Assembly: GCA_024449915.1 (NCBI GenBank)
Contig: JAMZAV010000162.1
Coordinates: 310,001 to 374,000 of the forward strand
Length of the DNA stretch: 64,000 nt
Source of the DNA: Sweltsa coloradensis
Taxonomy: Eukaryota; Arthropoda; Insecta; Plecoptera; Chloroperlidae
Direction of reading: 5' to 3'
Both the position numbers and the translations under genes were made by a program. Positions 32,251-44,061 of this stretch are shown here, piece after piece. Within the stretch, counting starts at the first letter, position 1. Each line of letters opens with the position of its first letter. The notes under the pieces are model-generated. The model saw nothing but the letters and a program-made list of their open reading frames with translations, was not told where the DNA came from and made no database searches.

Positions 32251-32590
32251 GAGAAATGGCTAAATTCGTCATCCATGGTACATTGCAACGATATGGTCCG
32301 AGGCACGAGAATTTTATTCCTTCTCATAAGCACTCTCCTACACATTATCTCCTGCATTATTCAATCAATCTTGCTACAGACCACATTATCAAGGAAATCG
32401 CTGAAAACATGTATCCCATGTACGTGGAAATGTCTGTTACCTAAACTTTCAGCAATCGCGTTTGCAGATGACATTGTTAGTTTTGCAAACAGCAGCGAAT
32501 CAACAATGAGCTTACTTATACGTTTGGAAGAAATATGGCTCTCAAGTAAAATGCTTTTAAGGGTCAAGCAATAAACATCAATCAAATACA
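32250..32590 (+). pseudogene. Reverse transcriptase fragment of a non-LTR retrotransposon
   Basis: Two overlapping frames are needed: one with NLATDHIIKEIAE, the other with AIAFADDIVSFANSS and LLIRLEEIWLSS. FADDI is the RT catalytic motif C, and the spacing to the following helix fits non-LTR RTs. The fragment is frameshifted and lacks all other domains; clade unknown. Confidence 0.7.
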
Positions 32591-32599
32591 ACTTTTATT

Positions 32600-34187
32600 C
32601 TTCGTCTTGAATAATAGTGTTTAGGTTAACATAAATTTTATATTTATGTTTATGTGATACTTTTGACAGCCATAAACTAATATAAAAGATTAAAGATTAA
32701 ATGTTCCCACAAAAAATTATATTTAGTATTTAGTCGATCGTATTATAGTTCAGCATTGAAATAAGAAATTGTTTATTTGTAAGGTTGTTATTGAAGAATG
32801 CTCACATAAGATAAACTTGAGTGCGAGTGTGAGCGTTTCTCGCAGATAAGTTTAAGTAGGTGTAAGTGGAGTGGAAAAATGGCAGGCGTTTGTACGTGAA
32901 GGTGTTACACACGTCTTGATCAAACCATGAAGAACATGAACTAGAATTAGGACAAAATGAAAAGTATTTAAGTTTAAAATAATATAAATGTTATACACAA
33001 CTGCAAATTAATGTTATAGACACGAAAAGAAAAACAAATAATCACAAAATACAAAGCCTCTAAGGTAATAATAGCAGTACATTTTCCTAATAATGATGTA
33101 ATTAATAAATGAGAGTATAAAAAATATATGAGGAACGTGTGTACTCAAAATCAGTCTCAAATACATAATTTTGTAAAAAAAAAAAACGAAGGGGGATGAA
33201 AGAGGGGAAAATGTATTTTCGGTTGATAGGATCTGGTAGAGGCATATTTAAAAAAACGTTTAAATGTCTAAGAGTTATTATGTGAATACCGTTCAAATTA
33301 AATAAAATTAGAAATGAGATTTAAATAAATGAAAACTTTGAAAACATATATTACTAAGTAGTTTATTTAACATAATCATATTTAGAAAATAACATAAAAT
33401 TGGACGAATTTTTAAGGATTGCCGTTGTTAAGACCATTAAATTAAATCAGAGGCAAGCGAATCGTTTACAGAAGTTGAACCCATTCTCTATAAGCCATGT
33501 TGATGGCAGTGAGATTTGTAAATTATTGAGGTTTTTAATTTGAAATTAATGCATCAAAAATGATTTAAAAACATTCAGATCAGCATTATAAAGTTTTAAA
33601 AGTATTAGACATCTTAACGTAACATATGTTAGTTACCATTTAATTACGCGTCAATACTTTGAGCGGAGCATATTATTAACTAGCGGTATATAATAGAAAG
33701 AAAAAAAACACATTTAAAAAATGTAGTTGGTCTCCTCTGCTATGGATCTTATAAGAAACAAATTTCATTTCGAACTCAACACACCTTGTTCTAACAGCCT
33801 GCTTACATTGACCAGAACAGCTTGAATTAATTGTAGAACATACTCTTAGTAAATAATTTTAAGACCACGTTAACCACGTAAATTCAGAAAGCATATTATT
33901 ATGCCATAATGCTCTTTTAATCCTACTACTATTTCTCACTGCCTCATCAGATTCTTGTAGACCACCCGAGCCCGTAAAATATATGTATATACCTATTACA
34001 TTTAGAATGAACCTGTAAGGAGAATGTCATCAGACATAATAGCATTGAGTTAAAACTCACTGATAATATAGTCACTTATCATTTGTCATTGTTAAGGATT
34101 GGCGATACTTTTTCATACTTATGTGTAAATTAATATATACACTTTCTCGATTTGGTTAGTCGGGAAACACTCCCGTAGGTGTAACTG
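32600..34187. other. Unassigned AT-rich DNA
   Basis: No coding frame of interest and no repeat seen elsewhere in the window. Confidence 0.4.
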
Positions 34188-34400
34188 TTATTATTTACTA
34201 CAATTCAGAAATTAAAAAAATTAAAAAACTCCGCCCCAACCATCCATTCAGATGTATAATGCAGCTACAATTCAGAGATTAAAATGTACCCGTCCTGATG
34301 GTCTAGTGGTTAACACGCTCACCTGGAATGTGGTAGACCCGTGGTTCGAATGGCGGATAGGGCGGACTTTTTTAATTTCTGAATTGTAGTAAATAATAAT
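34188..34400 (+). repeat. tRNA-like SINE with an inverted copy of its own tail
   Basis: The tRNA-like part (34297-34372) has A-box TGGTCTAGTGGTTA, B-box GGTTCGAAT and a seven-pair acceptor stem (CCGTCCT with AGGGCGG, one G-T pair). The T-stem does not pair, so it is not a working tRNA. The tail (ATTTCTGAATTGTAGTAAAT) has an inverted copy at 34191-34215, making the whole unit palindromic at its ends. Related pieces lie at 53175-53260 and 59900-59990. Confidence 0.7.
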
Positions 34401-35190
34401 ATATACACATATTTTTATTAATTTTAATTGTTAAATAGCATTAAGTAAACACTATTACTAATAACAATTGGATTTTATTTCCAGTATTAATGAAATCATG
34501 TGCTCGTAAATCTCGAATAAGCACGCTCTTAATTTAATAATGGTTTTTAATTATACTTATTGATAGTATGATAATATGTAAATGAGTGTGGGTCTTCACG
34601 TCCACACCATAATATCCCAAACACTAAATACAACATTTGCCCACTCACAAATCTCGTAGGGATATTTTGGGCTTCTTATTAGAGTACTAAAATTTGATTG
34701 CTCAACTTTGATATTGATTGACATTGATATTTATTAGTCTTCTGTCAAACATTCATGTGCCTATACAACAAAACATGTCATTCATGATTGTAATGCAATA
34801 AGAATAAAATACATCTGAATCTGTATGCTCCCAGGTCTTTACACTCTCCTGAGATTCATCATTGTATTCCTCAATAATCTTATACGTCCTCGCAACAAGC
34901 AATGTATGTATGTATGTTTACTGTGCTGGCACCGGCTGAACCTTTTACTGTCTGAAAGATCAATTCTTGTGAAACGTGTGCAGTAGAAAGACAAGAGAAT
35001 CCAACTTGGTTATACAAGGACTATTTTCAGTGGGGGACTTTAATTAAAGCGGCTCCGAACCAACTCTGTCGTCGCCAACGCCATCGATAAGCGAATAATG
35101 GCAAACAATAGAGATCGATATTTGAAATGAATACCGCTGGTTGGTCACGATTCGCGTGCAGATGACACCAGCATCAACAGTGCTATCGGT
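34401..35190. other. Unassigned DNA
   Basis: Contains a diverged piece of the 9.4-kb repeat near 35030-35100 (TTTTCAGTGGGGGAC, CGCCAACGCCATCGATAA). No gene. Confidence 0.4.
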
Positions 35191-35485
35191 AGTTCAGAAA
35201 AATGTTATTCAATTTGTGTGCTTCGTTCGGAGCTAAGGTTCGGAGACGTAATGTAGACTAAGAGGCCAGTTCCAACGACTTCGAGGGGTCCACCAAGCTG
35301 TTTGTAAAGTGGAGAAAGTCGAGTACAACAGTCATACCTCACGAACCGGACGCAATACGTAGAATTTAAAGCAAGAGAACAAAATTGGTCAAGTGCAAAC
35401 GTACAGATCAAGGGCACAAGCGATGAAACACGGAGTACCACAAGCTTCCGTAAATGGCCCTCTGTTCTTTAACATTAGTATAAAA

Positions 35486-36920
35486 CTAGGAAGCTTCGCA
35501 AACGCTTTTTCAGGCGCGTTGTTGGATGAGCGTAATTTTTAAAAAACAAAAAAAGCATAAAATAGAAATTTTCATGAGAAATAATTTTTCGATTACGCTC
35601 AAATTTCATACGAATATATTAAAGGAGCTATAAACTCAAAAAAATATTTTTTACCACGTGATCTATAGCACAATACTACACTAAAATGACAGTTTAAAAT
35701 ATTATATCTTGTAACTGTGATTTGACACGAATTTTTAATTTTTTTGATCCAGGAATGTGCAAAAATTGGTGTTTTGGGAAATTTCTTAAATCGGCTTTAA
35801 CCTGCTTCTTTTTTGGTCCACATAGATACTAGAGCATAGTACCAATCTAAAATGCCCATTTTTTACATCGTGTCTTGAAACTGTGCCAAAATATATCCTA
35901 AAACATGCAAAAATATGCATTCCAAAATCACACCCCAATCTTGGTAATCAGTCGATTTTGACCGAACTGTTTGCCCAAATTACAAAACAAAACATAGAAA
36001 ATTTACAGAAAAGGCTGTAGAGTACGTCAATAATGGTCAATATTTTTTTGGATCAAAATCCTCCAAGGTCACGGGGCATAAAGATCGTCCCCATGTTATT
36101 TCTTATGGGAGATTTTTGCCGATGGGACCTAGCTCGAAAAATGTCATGTTTGACAATTTTTTGGGAGGTCATGGTGGCCCCAATAATTTTTCTGTTAATT
36201 GCTAAATTCATTACTAGTTAGCCTGAATGAAATATATTTTTTTAGTTTAGCGCTTAAATACCCCTTTAATTCATAAAATTAAGGTTATGTGAAAAATTCA
36301 TTACAATCGGATAAAGCATGTAGGTGTTATAAGTCAAAGAAATTTTAAAAATCGAAACAAAATCGTAAAATTGCGATTATTATGAAAAATAATTTTCGAT
36401 AGCGCTCAAATTTCACACGAATATATATGTTCATGAAATTAAGGTTCTGTGAAAAAATCATTACAATCGGATAAAGCATGTAGGTGTTATAAGCCGAAGA
36501 AATTTAAAAAATCGAAAAAAAATCGTAAAATTGCGATTTTTATGAAAAATATTTTTTTGTATACGCTCAAATTTCACACGAACTTATCAATTCATAAACT
36601 TGAGCTTCTGTGAAAAATCATTACAATCGGACAATGCATGTAGGTGTTATAAGTCGAAGAGTTTTTTTAAAAATCGAAAAAAATCGTAAAATTGCGATTT
36701 TCATGAGAAATAATTTTCCGATTGCACTCAAAAACGTGGCACTCTAAGTTCAGAGATTTCGAAGGCCTCCATAAAATTTCATCGCAATCGGAGTATCGGT
36801 TTAGCCGGAATCGTGTTAACAGACAGACAAAAATGCAAAAAAAAGAAAAAAAAACATTCCGGATTTTTTTCTCCAGTGTAGTGAAATGGAATCTTCGCTT
36901 CGCTCGCTACGCTCAACCAA
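35486..36920 (-). mobile_element. Helitron-like element, subfamily A, carrying a TTAA MITE
   Basis: Minus-strand copy with the GAAGCTTCCTAG variant, inserted between A and T of the LINE relic. The MITE at 35623-36265 splits one 160-bp unit; without it the copy is about 790 bp with several units. The 5' motif reads GCTCAACCAA (one change). Confidence 0.88.
35623..36265. mobile_element. TTAA-target MITE, copy 2
   Basis: 643 bp between perfect TTAA duplications (35619-35622 and 36266-36269). The unoccupied site ATATTAATTCAT is visible in sister Helitron-like copies, so the insertion is precise. The ends are AGGAG and CCCCT. Very similar throughout to 924-1566. Confidence 0.92.
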
Positions 36921-37058
36921 TAAATATGACACACCAGAAAAAGTAAAAAGGGTGAGATTACTCTGTTCGCAGATGACTCGACCCTGAGCATGTTGAGACA
37001 ATCGACGATTTTGAGGTAGACACATATTATGTTGAAACAAATAATGTACAGTAGTACA

Positions 37059-37824
37059 CTAGGAAAACGCTTAAGTCCCGCCGCGTTGTTGGATGAGCGT
37101 AATTGGTGCATTGAGCTGCCATGTGTTATGCGGATTTTCTGTTGTTCTGTGAAAAAATCATTCTTAAGTTGAAGATTTTTTTAAAATTAAATTAAATTAA
37201 ATAAAAAATTAACATAATTTTTTTTTTAATTAATCGTAATTTTAAAAAAAGGAAAAATCGTATTATTGAAATTTTCTTAAAAAATAATTATTCGATTGCG
37301 CACAAATTTTACACGAATATATTAATTCATAAATTTAAGGTTCTGTGAAAAAATCATTACAATAGGATAAAGCATGTAGGTGTTATAAGTCAAAGAATTA
37401 TTTTAAAGAAGAAAAAGAAAAACGTAAAATTTCGATTTTCATAAGAAATAGTTTTTCGATTGCGCTCAAATTTCACACGAATACCTAAATTCATAAAATT
37501 AAGCTCCGTGAAAAAATCATTAAAATCGGATAAAGCATGTAGGTGTTATAAGCTAAAGAAATTTTTTTTAAAAATCGAAAAAAATCGTAAAATTGCGATT
37601 TTAATGAGAAATAATTTTTCGATTGCGCTCAAAAACGTGGCAGTTCTTGGTTCAGAGATTTCGAAGGCCTCCATAAAATTTCATCGCAATTGGAGTATCG
37701 GTTTAGCCGGAATCGTGCTAACAGACACACAATAATACAAACAGAAAAAAAAGAAAAACATTCCGGATTTTTTTCTCCAGTGTAGTGAAATGGAATCTTC
37801 GCTTCGCTCGCTACGCTCATCCAA
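37059..37824 (-). mobile_element. Helitron-like element, subfamily A
   Basis: Complete 766-bp minus-strand copy with three units and the shorter 3' variant, inserted in the LINE relic 138 bp from the previous copy. Confidence 0.92.
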
Positions 37825-38493
37825 TCAATTTGAATCCAACTGCAGTATTAAAGTTAGCTCAAGTAAAACAGATAATATGGTTTTAACCCTGGCAACAAAC
37901 AAAGTAGGGAAGTAAACATACTTATTGGGAAACACAGGCTAGAACAGGTAAGGGTAACAAAATTTTTGGGATTAAATATAGGATTATGAAAACCTTACCT
38001 GGAATGACCATATTGACTACATAGCTAAAAAGGTAAGTTCAAGCATATTTGTGATAAAACAGTTAAAGCATTACTGTGATATGAACATACTTAAATCAGC
38101 ATACTATTCTTTCCTTTAGTTGTATATCAATTATGGAATAGTAATTTGGGGGAACATCAGCAAAATAAATACTTTAAAGGTATTCAGGCTTCAAAAGATG
38201 GCAGTACGGTAAACCAATCTCAATCGTGAAAACAATATTTTACATCGCTAGAGGTCCTTACCGTTCCTTCCAAATACATATATTACACTACAGTCTTTGT
38301 GAACATCACTAGTCGATACCTTTGTAAAGAACTCTGATACCCACCAGTGCAAAACTCGGAACAGGAACAACCTTCACATACCAACAACTAAATTAAAAAT
38401 CACTGACAAAGCCCCAATCCATGCAGGAAAATTACTTTTCAATATCTACCGGAGGAAATAAAAAGTGAAATAAATAAACATGATCGTGTTTAA

Positions 38494-39004
38494 CTCTTTC
38501 AGGCTCGGTGGTTACCGATGTTGACCACCAACTTGCTGATTTTATGTACTTTAATGCATGGTGGATAGCCTCAATAACCACCTTTCTACGGAAAATACAG
38601 ACTTCCCTTCATACTACAGTTTTTATCCCATGCTTGTGACGTGTCTGACAAAGATTTTATGGACAATACAAAATAGCAAAGTGTAAAAAATGATAAAAAA
38701 CGGGCAGTTTTTTAAATGTCCCGGAATTTTGGTTCGTTCATAACTAGAGATAGAATTGAGATAAAATTAAAAACAAAAATGTAACCAAAAGAAGAGAAAA
38801 TCTGATTTTTAGAAATTTTGACTCCGAAAATTTGTCACCGCTAGTTTCGAATTTCTAACCATTCCAAAATTTAGCAAAATTTTGAAAATTTTGACCAAAT
38901 CCAAAAAAAAAATATATGAAAATTATTTTTAAAAAAAACAAGGAATTTTATGAAATGATTAATTTTGAGACAAAATTAACTTTAAATTTCCGTGCAGGAA
39001 AGAG
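38494..39004. mobile_element. TTAA-flanked element, second family
   Basis: 511 bp between TTAA sites (38490-38493 and 39005-39008). Inverted ends start CTCTTTC. Consistent with a piggyBac-type non-autonomous element, unrelated in sequence to the 643-bp family. No open frame of note. Confidence 0.72.
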
Positions 39005-39272
39005 TTAAAAGAATAGAAAAATGTCTGTATAATATAAATGATTTCAATTGAAGCATGACACACTCGACGAGTGATGTATATAATGTAAATAGGTAATGTA
39101 AATGTTTAATAATGTAATTATTCCGCTTCGCGAACGCCTTTTTTAGTCGCGTTGATGGATGAGCTTTTTTAAGTTTTTAGTATGCGTGGGATCTCTTTCC
39201 ACTGCTTCAAGTTCCATTGCAAAATCATTTTTGTTAAATTAGGATAATTTTTATAGTACTAAATGCTATGGT

Positions 39273-39665
39273 CAGTGGCGTATCCAAGGGGGGGGAGAGG
39301 GGGGACAAAACCCCCCCTTTTGAAAAAAAAAGTGTAAATGAGAAAATAAAATAACTACAAATTACCATCTGACTAAAAGAGGATTTTAGTAGATACAAAG
39401 TTGGTTATTTTGATGCTTTAAAACGCACAGATTTTCACCAAAATGACCGTGATAGAGAAAACTTTTAGATTAAAAACAGGATTTTAGTAGATAAAAATGT
39501 AAGAGTCATTGAAATGCTTTAAAACGCACAGATTTTCACCAAAATGACCTTGAAAAGAAATTTTTTCCGGGGGGCAAAACCCCCAGACCCCCCACTTAGC
39601 CTTCGGCACATCTATGAAAAAATGATAAAAACACCCCCCTTTATGAATTCCTGGATACGCCACTG
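39273..39665. mobile_element. hAT-type MITE
   Basis: 393 bp with ends CAGTGGCGTATCCA and TGGATACGCCACTG. Flanked by the perfect 8-bp duplication GCTATGGT (39265-39272 and 39666-39673). The interior has C/G runs (CCCCCAGACCCCCC) like the larger hAT element at 50492. Confidence 0.95.
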
Positions 39666-39770
39666 GCTATGGTAATTAGAATGTCAAATATATCTGTAGG
39701 CCCGAAGATTTGCTTTTTGAACGCATTGTAGGTGATTGTTGTCAAGTTTCTATAGTTACTTGTTAATTAA

Positions 39771-40553
39771 TTGGATGAGCGTAGCGAGCGTAGCGAGCGG
39801 AAGCGAAGACTTCAATTTCACTGACCCCCCAAAAAATTTAGCTCGGGTGTTTTTTTTTTTTTTTTTTTTCCGTCTGTTTGTTCGCTCGATTTCCGGGCAA
39901 AACGGCATATGCGATCTTGATGAAAATTTGACCGGACCTTCGTTTTTCTGAACTTAGAGGTGTATTGTTTTTGGGTACAATCGAAGAAATATTTCTCATG
40001 AATATCGTACTTTTACGATTTTTTTCGATTTTTAGTGCGATATTTTCGTGACATTTGGGCCGATTCTGACCAAACGGGTGGGGCTAGAACGTTCATATTT
40101 CACATGGACATTAAGATTATGGTGATGTAGTACCTTTTGAAAGAAAAAGTTGAAAAAGTTAGCTAGAATCTATAGAAATAAAGGTTTTAATATTAGTTTT
40201 TCAATTTTTAGTGCGATATTTTCGTCACATTTGGGCCGATTCTGACCAAACGGGTAGGGCTACAACGTTCAGATTTCACATGGACATTAAGGTTATGGTG
40301 ATGTAGTACCTTTTGAAAGAAAAAGTTGAAAAAATTAGTCAGAATCTACAGAAATAAAGGTTTTAATATGAGTTTTTTGAAGTTTATAATACCAATTAAC
40401 AAATAACAATAGAAACTTGACAACAATCACCTCCACAATGCATTCAAAAAGCACTTGCAAAGGAAAAGTGCAAACAAACGCACAAAACGCAGAAAAAAAC
40501 TTACAAAAAAAACGCTCATCCATCAACGCGGCGGGACTTTAGCGTTTTCCTAG
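39771..40553 (+). mobile_element. Helitron-like element, subfamily B
   Basis: Subfamily B reference: the conserved 5' block is CTTCAATTTCACTGACC, followed by a T tract and GCATATGCGATCTTGATGAA. Tandem units of about 175 bp start GTGCGATATTTTCGT (about 40035 and 40210). The 3' end is the GGCGGGACTTTAGCG hairpin and CCTAG followed by T. It is nested in another copy of the opposite orientation. Confidence 0.9.
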
Positions 40554-40973
40554 TATTATATATACACCTCAAAAAACTTATAAAAAAACTTTATTTCCAT
40601 AGATTCTGGCTAACTTTTTCAACTTTTTCTTTCAAAAGGTACTACAGCATCATAACCTTAATGCGCATGTAAAATATGAACGTTGTAGCCCCAGCTGTTT
40701 GGTCAGAATCGGCCCAAATTTCACGAAAATATCGCACTAAAAATCTAAAAAAAATCGTAAAAGTACGATATTCATGAGAAATATTTCTTCGATTGAACCC
40801 AAAAACGTGGCAGGTCGAAGTTTAGAGATTTCAAAGGTCCCCCCCCCCCCCAATTTTCATCAAGATCGCATATGCCGTTGGCCCGGTAAAGATCGAACAA
40901 ACAGACAAAAAAAACACCGGAGCTAATTTTTTGGGGGTCAGTGAAATTGAAGTCTTCGCTTCGCTCATCCAAT

Positions 40974-41243
40974 AATCAATCTTGCATTAGTAAAGTAGTT
41001 TGTAATTGTAAATTATTTAATGTAAGCCTATATATATGCCCTATAGGTATGTATAATAACAATTCTGACAATGCTTATTACGATACACGTACTATAGTTA
41101 TGGCATCACATGTAATCCCACAGCTGTAATTGCCAGCGAGACCTTGTACTGGCAGTAAAAGTCAGTACAACTTCGACTTTCAAAACGGCGATCAATGTTG
41201 GAAACGATGATATTACCCTTTTGTTCGGCTTTCACTTATCTAA
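40974..41243. other. Unassigned spacer
   Basis: No gene or repeat recognised. Confidence 0.4.
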
Positions 41244-41553
41244 TTGGATGAGCGTAGCGAGCGAAGCGAAAACTTCAATTTCACTGACCCCTCAAAAAAT
41301 TTAGCTCCAATGTTTTTTTTTTCTTTTTCTCTGCCTGTTTGTTTGTTCGCACGATTCCGGGCAAACGGCATATGCGATCTTGATGAAATTTTGAGGGGAC
41401 CTTCGAAATCTCTGAACTTAGACGTGCCACGTTTTTGGGTACAATCGAAGAAATATTTCTCATGAATATCGTACTTTTACGATTTTTTTCGATTTTTAGT
41501 GCGATATTTTCGTGACATTTTCCCCGATTTCTGACCAAACGGGTGGTAGTAGG
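41244..41553 (+). mobile_element. Helitron-like element, subfamily B, 5' part
   Basis: Complete 5' module and the start of the first unit, then similarity stops after CTGACCAAACGGGTGG. No 3' hairpin follows. Confidence 0.8.
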
Positions 41554-42278
41554 TAACCCAAACGTTTCCCGCTCGATTTTTGTGATGGAGCAACAACACT
41601 TTACCAAATTGTTAATTATACATTTAGATTGATAAAAATTTTAGGTGTCACCCCCCCCACCCCCTGCAGGGGGTGGGGGTGGAGGGTTTTGTGATTATTA
41701 ACCATAGACACAAAACTAAACCATGAATTTCTTTAAAAATTCGTAGATTTACTAACAACACAATGCTGAGTTTAAAAAAAATACTAGAAGTTCGAAAAAA
41801 GACGCCATCTTGGAAAAAATCTCACATTTTCGACATTATTTACCAGTGTAAACTGCAGTAAAATTTTAAAATTTTAAAATAAATTTAATTACGTTCTTTA
41901 ATGTTTGTTTAAATAAAAAAAATTGAAATTTTAAAAATCGGTTGATATTTACACTTTTTATGTTGATATTTACATGTTATTATGACATCCCTGTTTCGAG
42001 TATCTACACTCATAAAATCACGAACGAATATTTTCAGATGGTAGTGGCATAATTTACACAACTATTCAACTGGGAAATACTGAAACATTCATGTGTAGAA
42101 GGCAGTGGTTTTCTTGGCATCAAACCATATTTAAAATCATGGTTAAACCATAGTCAAACCATGGATTTTTAATAGTAATCACATGCTGAAACGAACACGA
42201 GCGCCGTTTTGTCCTACATTGTAAATTAGTTATTAATAGGAAAGACGTTGTATATAAAAATCCATATCCATATTAAAT
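41554..42278. other. Unassigned DNA with a perfect palindrome
   Basis: A 26-bp perfect palindrome centred on CTGCAG lies at 41654-41679 within a C-run/G-run. CCATGGTTT-like words repeat near 42130-42170. No gene. Confidence 0.5.
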
Positions 42279-42851
42279 TTGGATGAGCGAAGCGAAGACT
42301 TCAATTTCACTGACCCCAAAAAATTTGGCTCGGGTGTGTTTTTTTTGTTTGTTTTTTTGTCTGTTTTTTCGCTCTCTACCGTACAAACGGCATATCCGAT
42401 CTTGATGAAAATTAGAGGGGACTTTCGAAATCTCTAAACTTAGAACTGTATTATATTGGGTACAATACGAAGAAATACTTCTCATGAATATCGAACTTTT
42501 AACGATTTTTTTCGATTTTTTAGTTGCGATATTTTCGTGCCATTTGGGCAGATTCTGACCAAACGGGTGGGGCTACAACGTTCATATTTCACATGGACAT
42601 TAAGGTTATGGTGATATAGTACCTTTTGAAAGAAAAAAATGAAAAAGTTAGCCGGAATCCATAGAAATAAAGGTTTTAAAATGAGTTTTTTGAGGTTTTT
42701 AATAACAATTAACAAGTAACAATAGAAATTTGACAACAATCACCTACAATGCATTCACAAAGCACTTGCAAAGGAAAAGTGGTCCCACGCAAACTAAAAA
42801 CTTACAAAAACGCTCATCCAACAACGCGGCGGGACTTTAGCGTTTTCCTAG
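42279..42851 (+). mobile_element. Helitron-like element, subfamily B
   Basis: Complete 573-bp copy with one 175-bp unit and the 3' hairpin, ending CCTAG then T. The TIR copy near the 3' end is CGCTCATCCAA. Confidence 0.9.
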
Positions 42852-43379
42852 TTTTAAAATACATTCCTGATTCCTATAACGCATATTTTGTCAAGAAGAC
42901 AATGTTGAGACTTCAGCGGTGACGTAGTTGAAAGTAGACTTAAAGTTCTAGCGACTGATGCTGGGGGGGGGGGGCAAGCGCCACTTGTATAGTTCCTCGG
43001 TTTGTCACGCGCGCCACCGTACGGTACGCCTGCAGACCGGCAGTTGACAAGCCCGCAATACACGTTCTCAGCTATATAGCAGGTTCTCCGTGGAGTGAAG
43101 GAGATTTGATTTGTCACTCGTTTGAGTTTCAGTCTTTCACCCATTTGAAAGTTACGTTTGGATGGAATAAGAATTATTGCAGTGAAGTGTAATACCTAAA
43201 ACCTCTGATCAGAAAGAGATTACTCCAATATTGTGTTGTACTTTTCATTCATGAACTAACGCCAGCGATGCCCTAAAGTACGATTCTTAAGAGAAATATT
43301 TCTTCGATTACACTCAAACTCGTAACACAGGCCTATCTAAGTACAAAGATATCGAACGAATTAGCCGGCTGAGAGTCAA
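42852..43379. other. Unassigned, GC-richer DNA
   Basis: A G run at 42963-42975 and a GC-rich patch (43010-43060, CACGCGCGCCACCGTACGG). This may be an untranslated exon or promoter, but nothing identifies it. Confidence 0.35.
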
Positions 43380-43745
43380 ATATCACGAAATAATCGTACG
43401 GAAAAATTAAAAAAATTGTATAAGTATGAAAATCGTGAGAATTATTTCTTCGGTTGTACTCAAAACCGTGGCAGGTCTAAATTCAGAGATTTCGAAGTTC
43501 TTGTCCCCTCAAAATTTGATTTAGATCGCATTCGCATCAGCAGTTCGCCCAGAAGAGAGACAACAAACAGATCAGTCAATAAATCAATATCCTATTTACA
43601 ACTTTGAAGTCGGGTAGAGGGTGGGAGAGTCCCACCACATTCTTGCCCCCCCCCCCCCCCGATTTATCGAAGCCATCCATGGCAGACGAAAAAAACAGAC
43701 GAGCTATTTTTGGGGGGTAAAGCGAAATTGAAGTCTATACGCTGC
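43380..43745 (-). mobile_element. Helitron-like relic, subfamily B-like
   Basis: TGGCAGGTCTAAATTCAGAG, AGATCGCATTCGCATCAGCA and a C run occur in the order of a minus-strand copy. Ends and tandem units are lost. Confidence 0.65.
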
Positions 43746-44061
43746 ACTGATCCCATTAAATTTCGACGTTTATTGTGTCGTCACCAATTGCCGCTTGAGG
43801 AGAACAATGTATATTCAACAAATTCTTGTATTATTACAATACACGCAGAATGTGTAATGATCAACGGGTGTGGAGGATGTTGGAGATGGATATCATATCC
43901 TAAAAGGAAATAAGTAATCCAATTAATATATAATAAATAAATCCATAAAACTCCTTGCCGACTGCGACTCGAGCCATGTTCTGCTTTCAAGACCCAACAG
44001 TACAAACAGAATAAGCGTGCCAGAAAAGCCACAGGTAGTGATGGAATCTTAACAATGTTCC
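43746..44061. other. Unassigned DNA
   Basis: Nothing recognised. Confidence 0.4.

Larger units (their letters stand above)
35200..38470 (+). pseudogene. Non-LTR retrotransposon relic interrupted by two Helitron-like elements
   Basis: Three separated segments share one order and strand. At 35200-35485 are SYLTNRTQYVEFK and HGVPQASVNGPLFF (RT motif GVPQGS..GPLLF). At 36921-37058 is EITLFADDSTLSML (motif C). At 37825-38470 are ENLTWNDHIDYIAKK and YINYGIVIWGN (thumb and C-terminal region). Stops and shifts occur throughout. Helitron-like copies occupy 35486-36920 and 37059-37824. Confidence 0.82.
39118..40972 (-). mobile_element. Helitron-like element, subfamily B, host of two later insertions
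   Basis: The 3' end lies at the left (a diverged GAACGCCTTTTTTAGTCGCG hairpin area, terminal CTAG lost) and the 5' end TTGGATGAGCG at the right (inverse at 40962-40972). It is split by a hAT MITE (39273-39665) and by an opposite-strand subfamily B element (39771-40553). Sequence resumes after 40553 with TTCTGGCTAACTTTTTCAAC at the expected position. Confidence 0.82.

Noticed and set aside
34297..34372. Possible functional tRNA gene
   Set aside because: The acceptor stem and boxes A and B are present, but the T-stem does not pair and no sound anticodon arm is formed; treated as a SINE head.
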